Origin: an uncultured Algibacter sp.
Lineage (GTDB): Bacteria > Bacteroidota > Bacteroidia > Flavobacteriales > Flavobacteriaceae
Reading direction: 5' to 3'
DNA: 42,317 nt
Assembly: GCF_947490405.1 (NCBI RefSeq)
Contig: NZ_CANLGU010000010.1
Coordinates: forward strand, 1 to 42,317
Position numbers and translations under genes: made by a program. Below are positions 8,578 to 15,978 of this stretch, in pieces. A model generated the notes under the pieces. It was not told where the DNA came from. It saw nothing but the letters and a program-made list of their open reading frames with translations, and made no database searches. Numbering within the stretch: the stretch's first letter is position 1; each line of letters begins with the position of its first letter.

Positions 8578-9098
8578 ATTTATCTTGTTTAAAATATCTA
8601 ATATACTAAAACAAAAAAGAGCACTATTCTTATTTTGGCACAGTAATTGATTTATAATTGATGATTACAATTTGAACAAATAGTTTATTGAGTGGTTACT
8701 TTAAACTTAGAATTGTAACTCATATTTTGGTTGGTTAGTTAGTAAAAAAGCATCCTAATTTTAGGGTGCTTTTTTTATTTTTCTATTTTTATCTTGAAGT
8801 AATTTGCTGCAGAATTAACTTTTTTAATTAAACTAAATCATGCGTTTCGTCGATAATATCGATTATTTTGTCTTTAAATGTTAAAATTTAAAGTATTTCA
8901 TCGATTTTAAATGTATTTAGTCGTTTGAATACATTTCATAATTATATATTTGGAGTGTACTAAATAACACACTTTTTAGTTCAATGGATTAATTAATTAA
9001 TATTTGCATTATGTTGTTAAAAACGGAAACCCCAAATCTAGCATCATAATAAAAAAAGCAAATTGAGAAAAAACCGAGTTTGAGGGAACTCGGTTTTT
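8578..9098. other. 521-bp intergenic region with several hairpins, no gene seen
   Basis: No convincing coding frame is present on either strand. The region holds an orphan terminator-like hairpin (8744-8777), TCGAT-AAT-ATCGA near 8850, a 9-bp inverted repeat AAATGTATT/AATACATTT (8909-8917 and 8928-8936) and the AlkB terminator at its right edge. TTTCGTCGAT (8844-8853) recurs as TTTCATCGAT about 50 bp on. It must include the promoter of the DUF819 gene. A small RNA transcribed leftward and ending at the 8744 hairpin is possible but unproven. Confidence 0.5.
8744..8777. terminator. Orphan terminator-like hairpin
   Basis: AAAAAAGCATCCTAA / TTAGGGTGCTTTTTT with T runs on both strands. No annotated gene ends next to it. 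Confidence 0.6.
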
Positions 9099-9100
9099 TT
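9068..9100. terminator. Terminator overlapping the AlkB-like stop codon
   Basis: AAAAAACCGAGTT / AACTCGGTTTTTT with loop TGAGGG. The minus-strand gene's TAA (9101-9099) lies in the outer stem bases. Confidence 0.8.
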
Positions 9101-9692
9101 ATGCAATAATTCTAAATGTTAAATTAATTCGTTTTCCTATTTGTTTTTTAGTTTTAGGTATTTGATGTAGCCAATTATGTTGGGTTGCGCCTTGCATTAA
9201 TAAAAGGCTACCGTGTTCTAAAACCAATTTAGATTTTAGTGCTGAATTTTTTTTATGTTTAAAATGAAAAATCCGTTCTACTCCAAATGAAACAGATGCA
9301 ATTGTGGGGTTTTTACCAAGTTCTTTTTCATCATCAGCATGCCAACCATTACTGTCTTTACCATCTCGATATAAGTTGGCTAAACAACTCGTAAATTTAA
9401 TTCGCAGTTTAGTTTCAATCTTTTCTTTAATTTCTAATAATTCGTCTTTAAAACTATGGGGTTTCATAGTAATATTACTATACTTATAAGTGTTTAAGTT
9501 TTCAGCATAAAACGCGGTTAGTCGTGGTTGCAAATATGTTTTTCCGAAAATGGTAATATCATCTTGTTTCCAGTCTAATTTTTTCGATAGTATGTCTAAG
9601 TATAAATTAGCTTCATTAGTATTGAAAAATTTTGGGTAATAGGTAACTTCGCCATCTTTTAAATTTAAATTTATCGAACTTTCAAAAAGCAT
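9099..9692 (-). CDS. AlkB-like 2-oxoglutarate/Fe(II)-dependent dioxygenase
   Basis: The 197-residue protein belongs to the AlkB family, which reverses alkylation damage on DNA or RNA bases by oxidative demethylation. The iron ligands are visible: H118 and D120 (GWHADDE) and the distal His in QHNWLHQIPK (H176). The 2-oxoglutarate and structural arginines R188/R194 (KRINLTFR) are present, and TYLQPRLTAFY is the nucleotide-recognition segment typical of ALKBH2/3-like bacterial members. It is a stand-alone gene with its own terminator. The biological substrate (DNA repair versus RNA) cannot be told from sequence. Confidence 0.9.
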   Translation of the reverse strand: MLFESSINLNLKDGEVTYYPKFFNTNEANLYLDILSKKLDWKQDDITIFGKTYLQPRLTAFYAENLNTYKYSNITMKPHSFKDELLEIKEKIETKLRIKFTSCLANLYRDGKDSNGWHADDEKELGKNPTIASVSFGVERIFHFKHKKNSALKSKLVLEHGSLLLMQGATQHNWLHQIPKTKKQIGKRINLTFRIIA

Positions 9693-9731
9693 ATTCTTTT
9701 ATTTTCTAAATTAGCATAATTCAATATCAAA

Positions 9732-10397
9732 ATGAAGTATATATTTACTTTTCTATATTTTTTTGTTTGTATAATTTTAGATGCACAACCTCCAAAAGGT
9801 TTTGTGTATGTGCATGATGTGATTCCTGATTTAGATGTTGAGCTTCGTTATTTTACTAATAATAATTTTGTAGGAAAACCTATTGATGGCTATCAATCTA
9901 ACAAATTGATTTTGACTCAGCAAACAGCTGAAGCTCTTAAATATGTTCATGAGGCCTTACAAGAACAAAACCTATGCTTAAAAGTTTATGATGGTTATAG
10001 ACCGCAACGCGCAGTAAATCATTTTATAACATGGGCAAAAGATTTAAATGATACAATAAATAAGCACAAGTTTTATCCTAATGTAAAAAAAAGAAACCTT
10101 TTTAAAGAAGAGTATATAGCCTCCAGATCTGGACATAGCCGCGGTAGCACTGTTGATTTAACTATTATCGATGGAAATACAGGCATCCCTTTAGATATGG
10201 GAAGTGCTTATGATTTTTTTGGAAAAGAATCTTGGGTTAATCACGACAACCTTTCTAGTATACAAAAATATAATAGGCAATTACTCCAAACGTTTATGCT
10301 AAAATTCGGTTTTAGAAATTACTCTAAAGAGTGGTGGCATTTTACTTTAAGGGGAGAGCCTTTTCCTAAAACCTATTTTGATTTTGTTGTAAAATAA
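9732..10397 (+). CDS. D-alanyl-D-alanine dipeptidase (VanX/DdpX family, M15D)
   Basis: The 221-residue zinc peptidase hydrolyses D-Ala-D-Ala in this family. Zinc ligands H135 and D142 (SGHSRGSTVDLTI) and H203 with catalytic E200 (KEWWHF) are present, and R90 in YDGYRPQRA matches the transition-state arginine. A signal peptide (residues 1-18) indicates periplasmic action, so a wall recycling role is more likely than vancomycin resistance; no vanA/vanH-type genes lie nearby. It is transcribed divergently from the AlkB-like gene, with 39 bp between the starts. Confidence 0.92.
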   Translation: MKYIFTFLYFFVCIILDAQPPKGFVYVHDVIPDLDVELRYFTNNNFVGKPIDGYQSNKLILTQQTAEALKYVHEALQEQNLCLKVYDGYRPQRAVNHFITWAKDLNDTINKHKFYPNVKKRNLFKEEYIASRSGHSRGSTVDLTIIDGNTGIPLDMGSAYDFFGKESWVNHDNLSSIQKYNRQLLQTFMLKFGFRNYSKEWWHFTLRGEPFPKTYFDFVVK

Positions 10398-10398
10398 A

Positions 10399-10424
10399 AA
10401 ACCGCCATCAAATGAAAGCGGTTT
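10399..10424 (-). terminator. Terminator of the DUF6249-like gene
   Basis: Stem AAACCGC / GCGGTTT; read on the minus strand it is followed by TTTTTATTTT. It lies 31 bp after the minus-strand stop at 10455 and right after the dipeptidase stop. Confidence 0.6.
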
Positions 10425-10454
10425 GGATAGTTTAGTTAATTTCATACAAGTAGT

Positions 10455-10802
10455 TTATTCCTTATCTAGGTCTTTGGTCATTTTAAACCCTAAGAATAAG
10501 CCTATACCAGATAGTAAGAATATGGTTCCAGGATAAATTGCTTCTTCATCAAGTGTCGTGTAATGGTCTATTACTGAAGCTATAAATACGCCAATACCAA
10601 TTCCCATTAATAGTAATGCTAGATTTAATATAAGTACTTTCCATATTGGTGCGGTGTGTCCTTTTCCTTTAACAAAAATACTAGCATCTGCTCCTTTTTC
10701 TATTAGTGCTAAGCGCTCTTTGTTTCTGGTAGAAAAATATAAATAAAATACTCCGAAAATTGCACCAAATATAATTGGTATAATAATTAATTCTGATCCC
10801 AT
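10455..10802 (-). CDS. Small membrane protein, DUF6249-like
   Basis: A 115-residue protein with three hydrophobic segments (about 5-23, 52-74 and 88-106). Between the first and second runs YFSTRNKERLALIEKGAD, the cytoplasmic-loop motif I associate with DUF6249 proteins of Bacteroidota. Those small proteins are often next to an ECF sigma factor, and here the divergent neighbour is exactly that (10940). No catalytic motif is visible. A role in the sigma factor's regulation is only suggested by position. Confidence 0.7.
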   Translation of the reverse strand: MGSELIIIPIIFGAIFGVFYLYFSTRNKERLALIEKGADASIFVKGKGHTAPIWKVLILNLALLLMGIGIGVFIASVIDHYTTLDEEAIYPGTIFLLSGIGLFLGFKMTKDLDKE

Positions 10803-10939
10803 AATAGTTCGTTTTTAATTGATTATTTTAATGTGTTTGTAGCTTATGACGATACACTTTTGTGTTAGGTTACAGATTTAGCTAAAATTTTTTTACTTAT
10901 TTGTAACCTTATATGTGTAATGGTCGTCTTATTTTCAAA

Positions 10940-11527
10940 ATGACCATCAAAGACCAACATTATATTAACCTTATTCTAAATGGTGACTCCAGGGCATTTG
11001 CTGTGTTGGTTAACCGCTACAAGGATTTGGTGTATACCTTGTCATTAAGAATGTTGAAAAACAGAGAAGAAGCAGAAGAAGTAGCGCAAGACACATTTAT
11101 AAAAGTATATAAGTCGTTAAGCCGGTTTAAAGGTGACTCTAAATTTTCAACATGGATTTATAAGGTTGCTTACAATACGTGTTTAGATAGAATAAAAAAG
11201 AATAAAAAGTATATAAATGATGTAGCAATAGACGAATTTACGGCACATGAGGTTAAAACTATTGATAATGCATTAAGTAAATTAGAAACTGAAGAACATA
11301 ATCAAGCTATTAAAAAATGTATAACACAATTGCCAAGTGATGATGCATTTATACTAACTTTATATTATTTTGAAGAACAATCTTTGGATGAAATTTCACA
11401 GGTAGTTGGATTAACACCTAATAATGTAAAAGTAAAGTTATTTAGAAGCCGAAAAAAATTAGCAACTATTATTAAGGCACAATTAGAACCAGAAATTATT
11501 GAGCATTATGGAAAAGCAAGACAATAA
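10940..11527 (+). CDS. ECF-type RNA polymerase sigma factor
   Basis: Region 2 is visible in RYKDLVYTLSLRMLKN and EEVAQDTFIKVYKSLSRF, with the core-binding and -10 segments ending FSTWIYKVAYNTCLD. Region 4 is the C-terminal helix-turn-helix, EEQSLDEISQVVGLT followed by NNVKVKLFRSRKKL. I start at the ATG at 10940 (195 residues); an in-frame ATG at 10913 would add nine residues unlike the family (MCNGRLIFK). The next gene overlaps its 3' end and encodes a one- or two-helix membrane protein, the usual place for a cognate anti-sigma factor. Target genes cannot be read from the window. Confidence 0.93.
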   Translation: MTIKDQHYINLILNGDSRAFAVLVNRYKDLVYTLSLRMLKNREEAEEVAQDTFIKVYKSLSRFKGDSKFSTWIYKVAYNTCLDRIKKNKKYINDVAIDEFTAHEVKTIDNALSKLETEEHNQAIKKCITQLPSDDAFILTLYYFEEQSLDEISQVVGLTPNNVKVKLFRSRKKLATIIKAQLEPEIIEHYGKARQ

Positions 11528-11921
11528 GTTTTTAGATGATTTATCTAGAAAAATTATAATAGAATCTGGTACTGAAAGCCCTTCTGTCAATTTTTCTGAT
11601 GAGGTAATGTTAGAGATTAGAGCTTTAAACGAAATCAGAACAATAGTTTACAAGCCACTTATATCCAAAACTTCGTGGTTTTTTATAGGTATAAGTGTTT
11701 TAGCTTTAGTTTTATATTTTTTGTTTTTTGGAACTGAAACTAAAACGTCTAAATGGATGCAATCTTTTGATTTTAGTATTTTATCAAATATTAACACAGA
11801 TATTTTACCAAGTTTGTCTGTATCTAAAATATTTACTTATGCTGTTTTGTTTTTTGGACTTATGTTGTGCATTCAAATTCCGCTGCTTAAAAGTCGTTTT
11901 GATAAAAGATTTGAAGTCTAA
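11508..11921 (+). CDS. Membrane protein overlapping the sigma factor, possible anti-sigma factor
   Basis: A 137-residue protein starting at ATG 11508, which overlaps the sigma-factor end by 20 bp; a TTG three codons upstream is less likely. It has a charged cytoplasmic N-terminus (about 1-50), then two hydrophobic segments (about 52-72 and 104-125) separated by a Ser/Asp-rich stretch. It carries no zinc-binding HxxxCxxC motif, so it is not a classical ZAS anti-sigma domain. The overlap and membrane topology fit a sigma/membrane-partner pair common in flavobacteria. The function is inferred from position only. It converges with the helicase gene, with 9 bp between the stops. Confidence 0.65.
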   Translation: MEKQDNKFLDDLSRKIIIESGTESPSVNFSDEVMLEIRALNEIRTIVYKPLISKTSWFFIGISVLALVLYFLFFGTETKTSKWMQSFDFSILSNINTDILPSLSVSKIFTYAVLFFGLMLCIQIPLLKSRFDKRFEV

Positions 11922-11930
11922 AAATTTTAA

Positions 11931-13172
11931 TTAATACCAGCGTTTCTTTTTCTTTTTTGATGCTTGACTTTTTCTGCCTTTTCGGTGTTTACTACCTGTT
12001 TTTTTAGATTTGTGAACTATAGGTTTGGCTTTTGGGTCTAGGGGATAAGGATGATTTTCAAAAATATCAATTTGAAGTTGAATTAACTGTTGAATGGATT
12101 TGATGTAGTTTTTTTCATCAGCTGAACAAAAAGAATATGCAGTGCCAGAGTGTCCTGCTCTCGCTGTTCTGCCAATTCTATGTACATAAGTTTCGGGGGT
12201 GTTAGGTAAATCAAAATTAATTACAGCATCTAATTCGTTAATATCTATGCCACGTGCTGCAACATCGGTTGCTATTAAAATATTGATATCACCTTTTTTA
12301 AATTTATTTAGTGCGTCTTGTCTTGCCGTCTGACTTTTATCTCCGTGAATACTATCTACTTTGTAACCATTCTTTAGTAATGTTTTTTCAAGTTTATCTA
12401 CTCCAAACTTTGTACGTCTAAAAATGATGATATTACCTTTAATTGTATTTCGTAAAACATGTAAGCATAGTTCAATCTTATTTCTTTTAGGAACGTAGTA
12501 GAGTAGCTGTTTTACATCTTTAGAAGTTGAGGAATTCTGAGCTATTTCGATTCTTTCAGGAGTATTTAAAATAGTATTTGCCAAATATTCAACCTTATGA
12601 GGGATTGTTGCAGAGAACAACAGCACTTGTTTATCTTTAGTACACAAACGTTCAATCTTTCTAACATCGTCAATAAACCCCATGTCTAGCATCAAATCAG
12701 CTTCATCTAAAACAAGGGTTTCTACATAATCAAGGTTAACAATATCTTGTTTATGTAAATCTAGCAAGCGTCCAGGAGTGGCAATTAAAATATCTACGCC
12801 TTTTCTTAAAATATCTTTTTGGGGTTTAATAGAAGTTCCTCCAAAAATTACCGTGGTTCTTAAGTTGGTATAAGTGTTATAGATTTTAAAATTCTCTTCA
12901 ATTTGAATAGATAATTCTCTTGTAGGGCTAACTACTAGTGCTTTAATAGTTTTGCCCTTTTTAGGGGCATCTTGTTTATTTAATAACAATTGCAATAGAG
13001 GAAGAGCAAAAGCTGCTGTTTTACCAGTACCAGTTTGAGCGGAAACAATAACATCTTTTTTATCTAAGATATGCGGAATTGTTTTTTCTTGAACTAAGGT
13101 TGGGTTGTCATATCCAGCCTCAGCAACGGCACGTAAAATGGGTCGGCTTAATTTTAAATCTTTAAAAGACAT
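11931..13172 (-). CDS. DEAD-box ATP-dependent RNA helicase (RhlE-like)
   Basis: The 413-residue helicase has all core motifs: the Q motif region (NPTLVQEKTIP), motif I AQTGTGKT (45-52), Ia PTRELS, TPGR, motif II DEAD, motif III SAT, then ATDVAARGID and HRIGRTAR in the second RecA-like domain. The last 35 residues are a basic tail (KSKKTGSKHRKGRKSQ and a Lys run) that should bind RNA non-specifically. In bacteria such proteins act in ribosome assembly or mRNA turnover, often in the cold. The upstream region carries TATCTTTG on the minus strand (13197-13190), inside the left copy of an imperfect direct repeat described separately. Confidence 0.94.
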   Translation of the reverse strand: MSFKDLKLSRPILRAVAEAGYDNPTLVQEKTIPHILDKKDVIVSAQTGTGKTAAFALPLLQLLLNKQDAPKKGKTIKALVVSPTRELSIQIEENFKIYNTYTNLRTTVIFGGTSIKPQKDILRKGVDILIATPGRLLDLHKQDIVNLDYVETLVLDEADLMLDMGFIDDVRKIERLCTKDKQVLLFSATIPHKVEYLANTILNTPERIEIAQNSSTSKDVKQLLYYVPKRNKIELCLHVLRNTIKGNIIIFRRTKFGVDKLEKTLLKNGYKVDSIHGDKSQTARQDALNKFKKGDINILIATDVAARGIDINELDAVINFDLPNTPETYVHRIGRTARAGHSGTAYSFCSADEKNYIKSIQQLIQLQIDIFENHPYPLDPKAKPIVHKSKKTGSKHRKGRKSQASKKKKKRWY

Positions 13173-13180
13173 CTTTAAGA

Positions 13181-13245
13181 GTTTGTCGCAAAGATATGAT
13201 AAACCGGTTCAAAGCTATATTAAAAAAGATTTCAGTTAGCTCTTT
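13181..13245. repeat. Left copy of imperfect direct repeat flanking the SGNH-like gene
   Basis: About 78% identical to 14329-14394. Shared blocks are GTTTGT, GCAAAGATAT, TCAAAGCTA, TTTCAGTT and CTCTTT. The complement includes TATCTTTG, a -7 type box for the helicase gene. Confidence 0.7.
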
Positions 13246-13276
13246 ATTGTTTAAATGAAAAATATATTTGATACCA

Positions 13277-14149
13277 TTAATTTGTAAATTTTAGATGCAT
13301 TACTTTTTGCGATTTATTTTCTAAACTTTTATTAATTAATTTTTTTGTCAAAATGCGAGCTCCGAGCTCATTTAAATGTGTGTAATCGTACATGATATTT
13401 TTTTTTGATTCTAATTTTAAAGTGTCCATTTCAAAATTTGAATTTTTTTTTAAAATATTATCCCTAAATAGATTGAAATATTTATTGTACCTAGTTCTTT
13501 CTTCTATGTTTTGTAGGGCTTTATGATATGGGAATTCTATAAAAGTAATGTCACAATTTTTACTAATTAATTTTTCTAAGCCTTTAAGATACATATCTTG
13601 TTTATCTAATAAGCGCTCTTTAGTGATTGTAGAATAGCGATTAAAAAAACTTGAAAGGGATGTGTGATAATTAATTGAATTTTCTACTGGATAAAGCTTA
13701 TGAGATGTTTTGAAATAATAAGAATTAGGAAATTTTATTCCTCGAGATAAAATATTTTTAAAACCATGAATTGAATAATTAAAATTGTATAATTCAATCA
13801 TGCTTTTTAAATGAATAGGGGATGTATTCGCTTCGTTTTTTGGAGGTCTAATTTGTGAATGTTCAGAAATAGATAAAATGATTTTTGAATTGGTTGGAAC
13901 TTTTTCTGTGAAGAATAGAAAATCATATATTCCTGCTCCGTGTCTAGCCGCTGAATAAATATTGGCCTGAGTTCTATCTTTTAAGTAATTTAAATCAATT
14001 CCCTGGAACATCTGAGAATCACCATATAAGTATATAGAATTACTCGTGTCTGTTTTGCAGAAAAAATAGGATGTTAGATTATAAATTATAGTATAAGAGA
14101 CAATAAGAATTATTGTGAAAAAAATAATTTCTTTTAAAAACCTCTTCAT
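13277..14149 (-). CDS. SGNH-hydrolase-like membrane-anchored protein, function unknown
   Basis: The 290-residue protein has one N-terminal membrane anchor (about 8-28). It is followed by YLYGDSQMFQGID, where GDSQ (43-46) sits where SGNH/GDSL enzymes have GDS with the nucleophile Ser 45. Near the end, YDYTHLNELGA (Asp 255, His 258) fits the DxxH pair of that fold. It resembles the periplasmic SGNH-like proteins linked to surface polysaccharide modification, but no acyltransferase partner is adjacent. The gene and its surroundings look more AT-rich than the neighbours. It lies between two copies of a ~65-bp direct repeat, suggesting insertion between the helicase and MOSC genes. The enzymatic call is tentative. 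Confidence 0.6.
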   Translation of the reverse strand: MKRFLKEIIFFTIILIVSYTIIYNLTSYFFCKTDTSNSIYLYGDSQMFQGIDLNYLKDRTQANIYSAARHGAGIYDFLFFTEKVPTNSKIILSISEHSQIRPPKNEANTSPIHLKSMIELYNFNYSIHGFKNILSRGIKFPNSYYFKTSHKLYPVENSINYHTSLSSFFNRYSTITKERLLDKQDMYLKGLEKLISKNCDITFIEFPYHKALQNIEERTRYNKYFNLFRDNILKKNSNFEMDTLKLESKKNIMYDYTHLNELGARILTKKLINKSLENKSQKVMHLKFTN

Positions 14150-14328
14150 AACTATTATTAAAATTAAAAAAAATAAACATCCGATTAATGTCCTTGTAAA
14201 TTTAGAAGAATTATATATAGAATTTTTCTAATAATAGATATTAATTAAATAAAAACGAAGTATTGTATTTTTTAATTAAACCTAAAGTGGTCTGCATATT
14301 CTAAAGTCTCTAAAAAATATTTATAAAA

Positions 14329-14394
14329 GTTTGTGGCAAAGATATAATAACGAGCTCAAAGCTACTTTAAAAAGCGTTTCAGTTTGTCTCTTTT
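14329..14394. repeat. Right copy of imperfect direct repeat, overlapping the MOSC gene end
   Basis: Pairs with 13181-13245. Bases 14362-14394 are also the last codons of the MOSC gene. The complement again contains TATCTTTG (14348-14341). Confidence 0.7.
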
Positions 14395-14997
14395 TCGTTT
14401 AGGTATGGCATTATTATCTAATATTAATTTAATATGCTCTGTGTTTTTTTCTTTATTAAATAATAAATCAAAAAACTGCCATGTACTTAAACTATTTCTA
14501 GCTTTTTCTACCAATTCTATACTATCTCCAGTTTTAACATAGCCTTCTTTTAAAATACGAACATAGGTTCCAGGGAATCCATGATTTATAAACTTCGATA
14601 AAATATTTTGAGTGCCGAATTTTACACCAAATTTAAAACAAGGCTCTCTAGGTTGTGTAATTTGAACACGTATTGAACCAATTTTATAAATATCTCCGAT
14701 ATGAATCTCTTTTTCGTTTAGTCCAGAGACAGTAAGGTTTTCACCAAACATTCCCCATTGCCAACCTAGATTTGGATAAAGATTCTTCCAATACCTATAT
14801 TGGTCTGCCGAAAATAAATAACACGCTTTAAATTCGCCACCATGTACATTTCTATCTGAAATTTCATCATCATGAACACCTTCGTTGCCTAGTAGAATAG
14901 GAAAGTTAACGGGTTTTTTGTAAATACCAGTTGTAACCTCACTACCGTTCCAAAAAATTGTAGTTGGTTTTGCTAAGTTGGTAGAGATGATCTTCAT
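14362..14997 (-). CDS. MOSC domain-containing protein (YiiM-like)
   Basis: A 211-residue cytoplasmic protein of the molybdenum cofactor sulfurase C-terminal (MOSC) superfamily. Visible family blocks are GVHDDEISDRNVHGGEFKACY, cited here as its core DRNVHGG, then WGMFGENLTVSGL and QPREPCFKFG with the conserved Cys expected near the cofactor. A C-terminal YiiM-type extension follows. Relatives reduce N-hydroxylated base analogues such as 6-hydroxylaminopurine or handle sulfur for molybdoenzymes. The start ATG is 8 bp from the stop of the next gene upstream on the same strand, so these genes may be co-transcribed. Confidence 0.88.
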   Translation of the reverse strand: MKIISTNLAKPTTIFWNGSEVTTGIYKKPVNFPILLGNEGVHDDEISDRNVHGGEFKACYLFSADQYRYWKNLYPNLGWQWGMFGENLTVSGLNEKEIHIGDIYKIGSIRVQITQPREPCFKFGVKFGTQNILSKFINHGFPGTYVRILKEGYVKTGDSIELVEKARNSLSTWQFFDLLFNKEKNTEHIKLILDNNAIPKRKRDKLKRFLK

Positions 14998-15005
14998 GAT
15001 CTTAA

Positions 15006-15401
15006 CTAAACTTTAATAAATAATTGTTTTACTTCAGGTTTTGTTAACTCTACTAAAGTAAAAACACCCAGCAGAATACCTAAAACACCTGTAAGGCAGT
15101 TTAATATAGCAATAGCAAAAATGAAGTTATAGTTTTTTACTTCTTTAAGGTATTTTGAAGCTAAGAGTGTAAGTATTCCAAATGTTATACAAAAGATTAA
15201 GCCTATACCACCGATGATAACAAAAATCCATCCAAAATTGAATGGTAAATCAGTTTGTGTGTCTTGATTTTTAGCGATGGCTCCAAAAATGAAACCCATA
15301 CATCCGTACAAGATGAAAAATATTGAAAAGCACAAGGTTAAAATCCCTTTTACTAAGTATAAGATCCTAAAGGTGTTGAGGTTGTTATTAGTGTTTTGCA
15401 C
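15006..15401 (-). CDS. Small four-helix membrane protein, unknown function
   Basis: A 131-residue protein with four hydrophobic segments (about 12-40, 51-72, 74-86 and 94-115) separated by short loops. No cleavable signal, Cys pair or catalytic motif is visible. I do not recognise the family beyond small integral membrane proteins common in flavobacteria. The start codon lies 53 bp after the DUF2200 stop and the gene ends 8 bp before the MOSC start, so the three minus-strand genes probably share a transcript. Confidence 0.6.
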   Translation of the reverse strand: MQNTNNNLNTFRILYLVKGILTLCFSIFFILYGCMGFIFGAIAKNQDTQTDLPFNFGWIFVIIGGIGLIFCITFGILTLLASKYLKEVKNYNFIFAIAILNCLTGVLGILLGVFTLVELTKPEVKQLFIKV

Positions 15402-15454
15402 TTAAAGTTATTTTTAGGTTTGTTTTTGATTTGTTTCTATATTATAAACAGTTT

Positions 15455-15832
15455 CTACTTTTTCTCTTTACGTAAAATTTTCTCCATTTTACGACCTTTT
15501 GCTAATTCATCAATTAGCTTTTCCATGCGTCTACATTGTTTGTATAATTCAAATTCATCTTCTATTTCTTCAATACGATAACCACAAACAACACCTTTAA
15601 TTAAGTGTGCATTAGGATTTATTTTAGCTTTTTGAAAAAATGTTCTAAAAGTTACTTTTTCATCAATAAGTGATTCTAGGGTATCTTCATCAAAACCAGT
15701 AAACCATTTAATGACTTGGTTGAGTTCTTCTTTTGTTCTACCATTTTTTTCTAATCTATTTAGGTAATGTGGGTAAATAGACCCAAATATCATGCTAGCA
15801 ACTTTTTCGTTTTTTTCGACTGTAACTTTCAT
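15455..15832 (-). CDS. DUF2200 family protein
   Basis: I start at the ATG at 15832 (125 residues); an upstream ATG at 15865 adds eleven residues unlike the family (MQNQLTKNQIN). The diagnostic blocks are in order: MIFGSIYPHYLNRLEKNGRT, VIKWFTGFDE, TFRTFFQKAKINPNAHLIKG, VCGYRIEEIED and the C-terminal LIDELAKGRKMEKILR. Family members are about 115-125 residues, so the length is complete. The function of DUF2200 is not established. It is probably cytoplasmic and is first gene of the DUF2200-membrane protein-MOSC run. Confidence 0.88.
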   Translation of the reverse strand: MKVTVEKNEKVASMIFGSIYPHYLNRLEKNGRTKEELNQVIKWFTGFDEDTLESLIDEKVTFRTFFQKAKINPNAHLIKGVVCGYRIEEIEDEFELYKQCRRMEKLIDELAKGRKMEKILRKEKK

Positions 15833-15923
15833 ATTTATCTGGTTTTTAGTTAATTGGTTTTGCATAGATTAAACTATAAACTAATTTAGCAGAAAATTTC
15901 AACAAAGTCAAGTTTTAAAAAAC

Positions 15924-15955
15924 AAAAACCACTTCGTTTTCACAAAGTGGTTTTT
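15924..15955 (-). terminator. Terminator of the FKBP lipoprotein gene
   Basis: AAAAACCACTT / AAGTGGTTTTT with a T-rich flank, 24 bp after the minus-strand stop at 15979. It shares its core with the hairpins at 16894 and 18350. Confidence 0.75.
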
Positions 15956-15978
15956 ATTTTTAAGCTAAAAATATGTTT

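Noticed and set aside
9732-10397. Vancomycin resistance gene
   Set aside because: VanX-type fold only; it has a signal peptide and there are no vanH or vanA-like genes, so a wall-recycling dipeptidase is more likely.
10913-10939. Earlier ATG for the sigma factor
   Set aside because: The added residues do not resemble the family, while the ATG at 10940 gives the usual N-terminal spacing to region 2.
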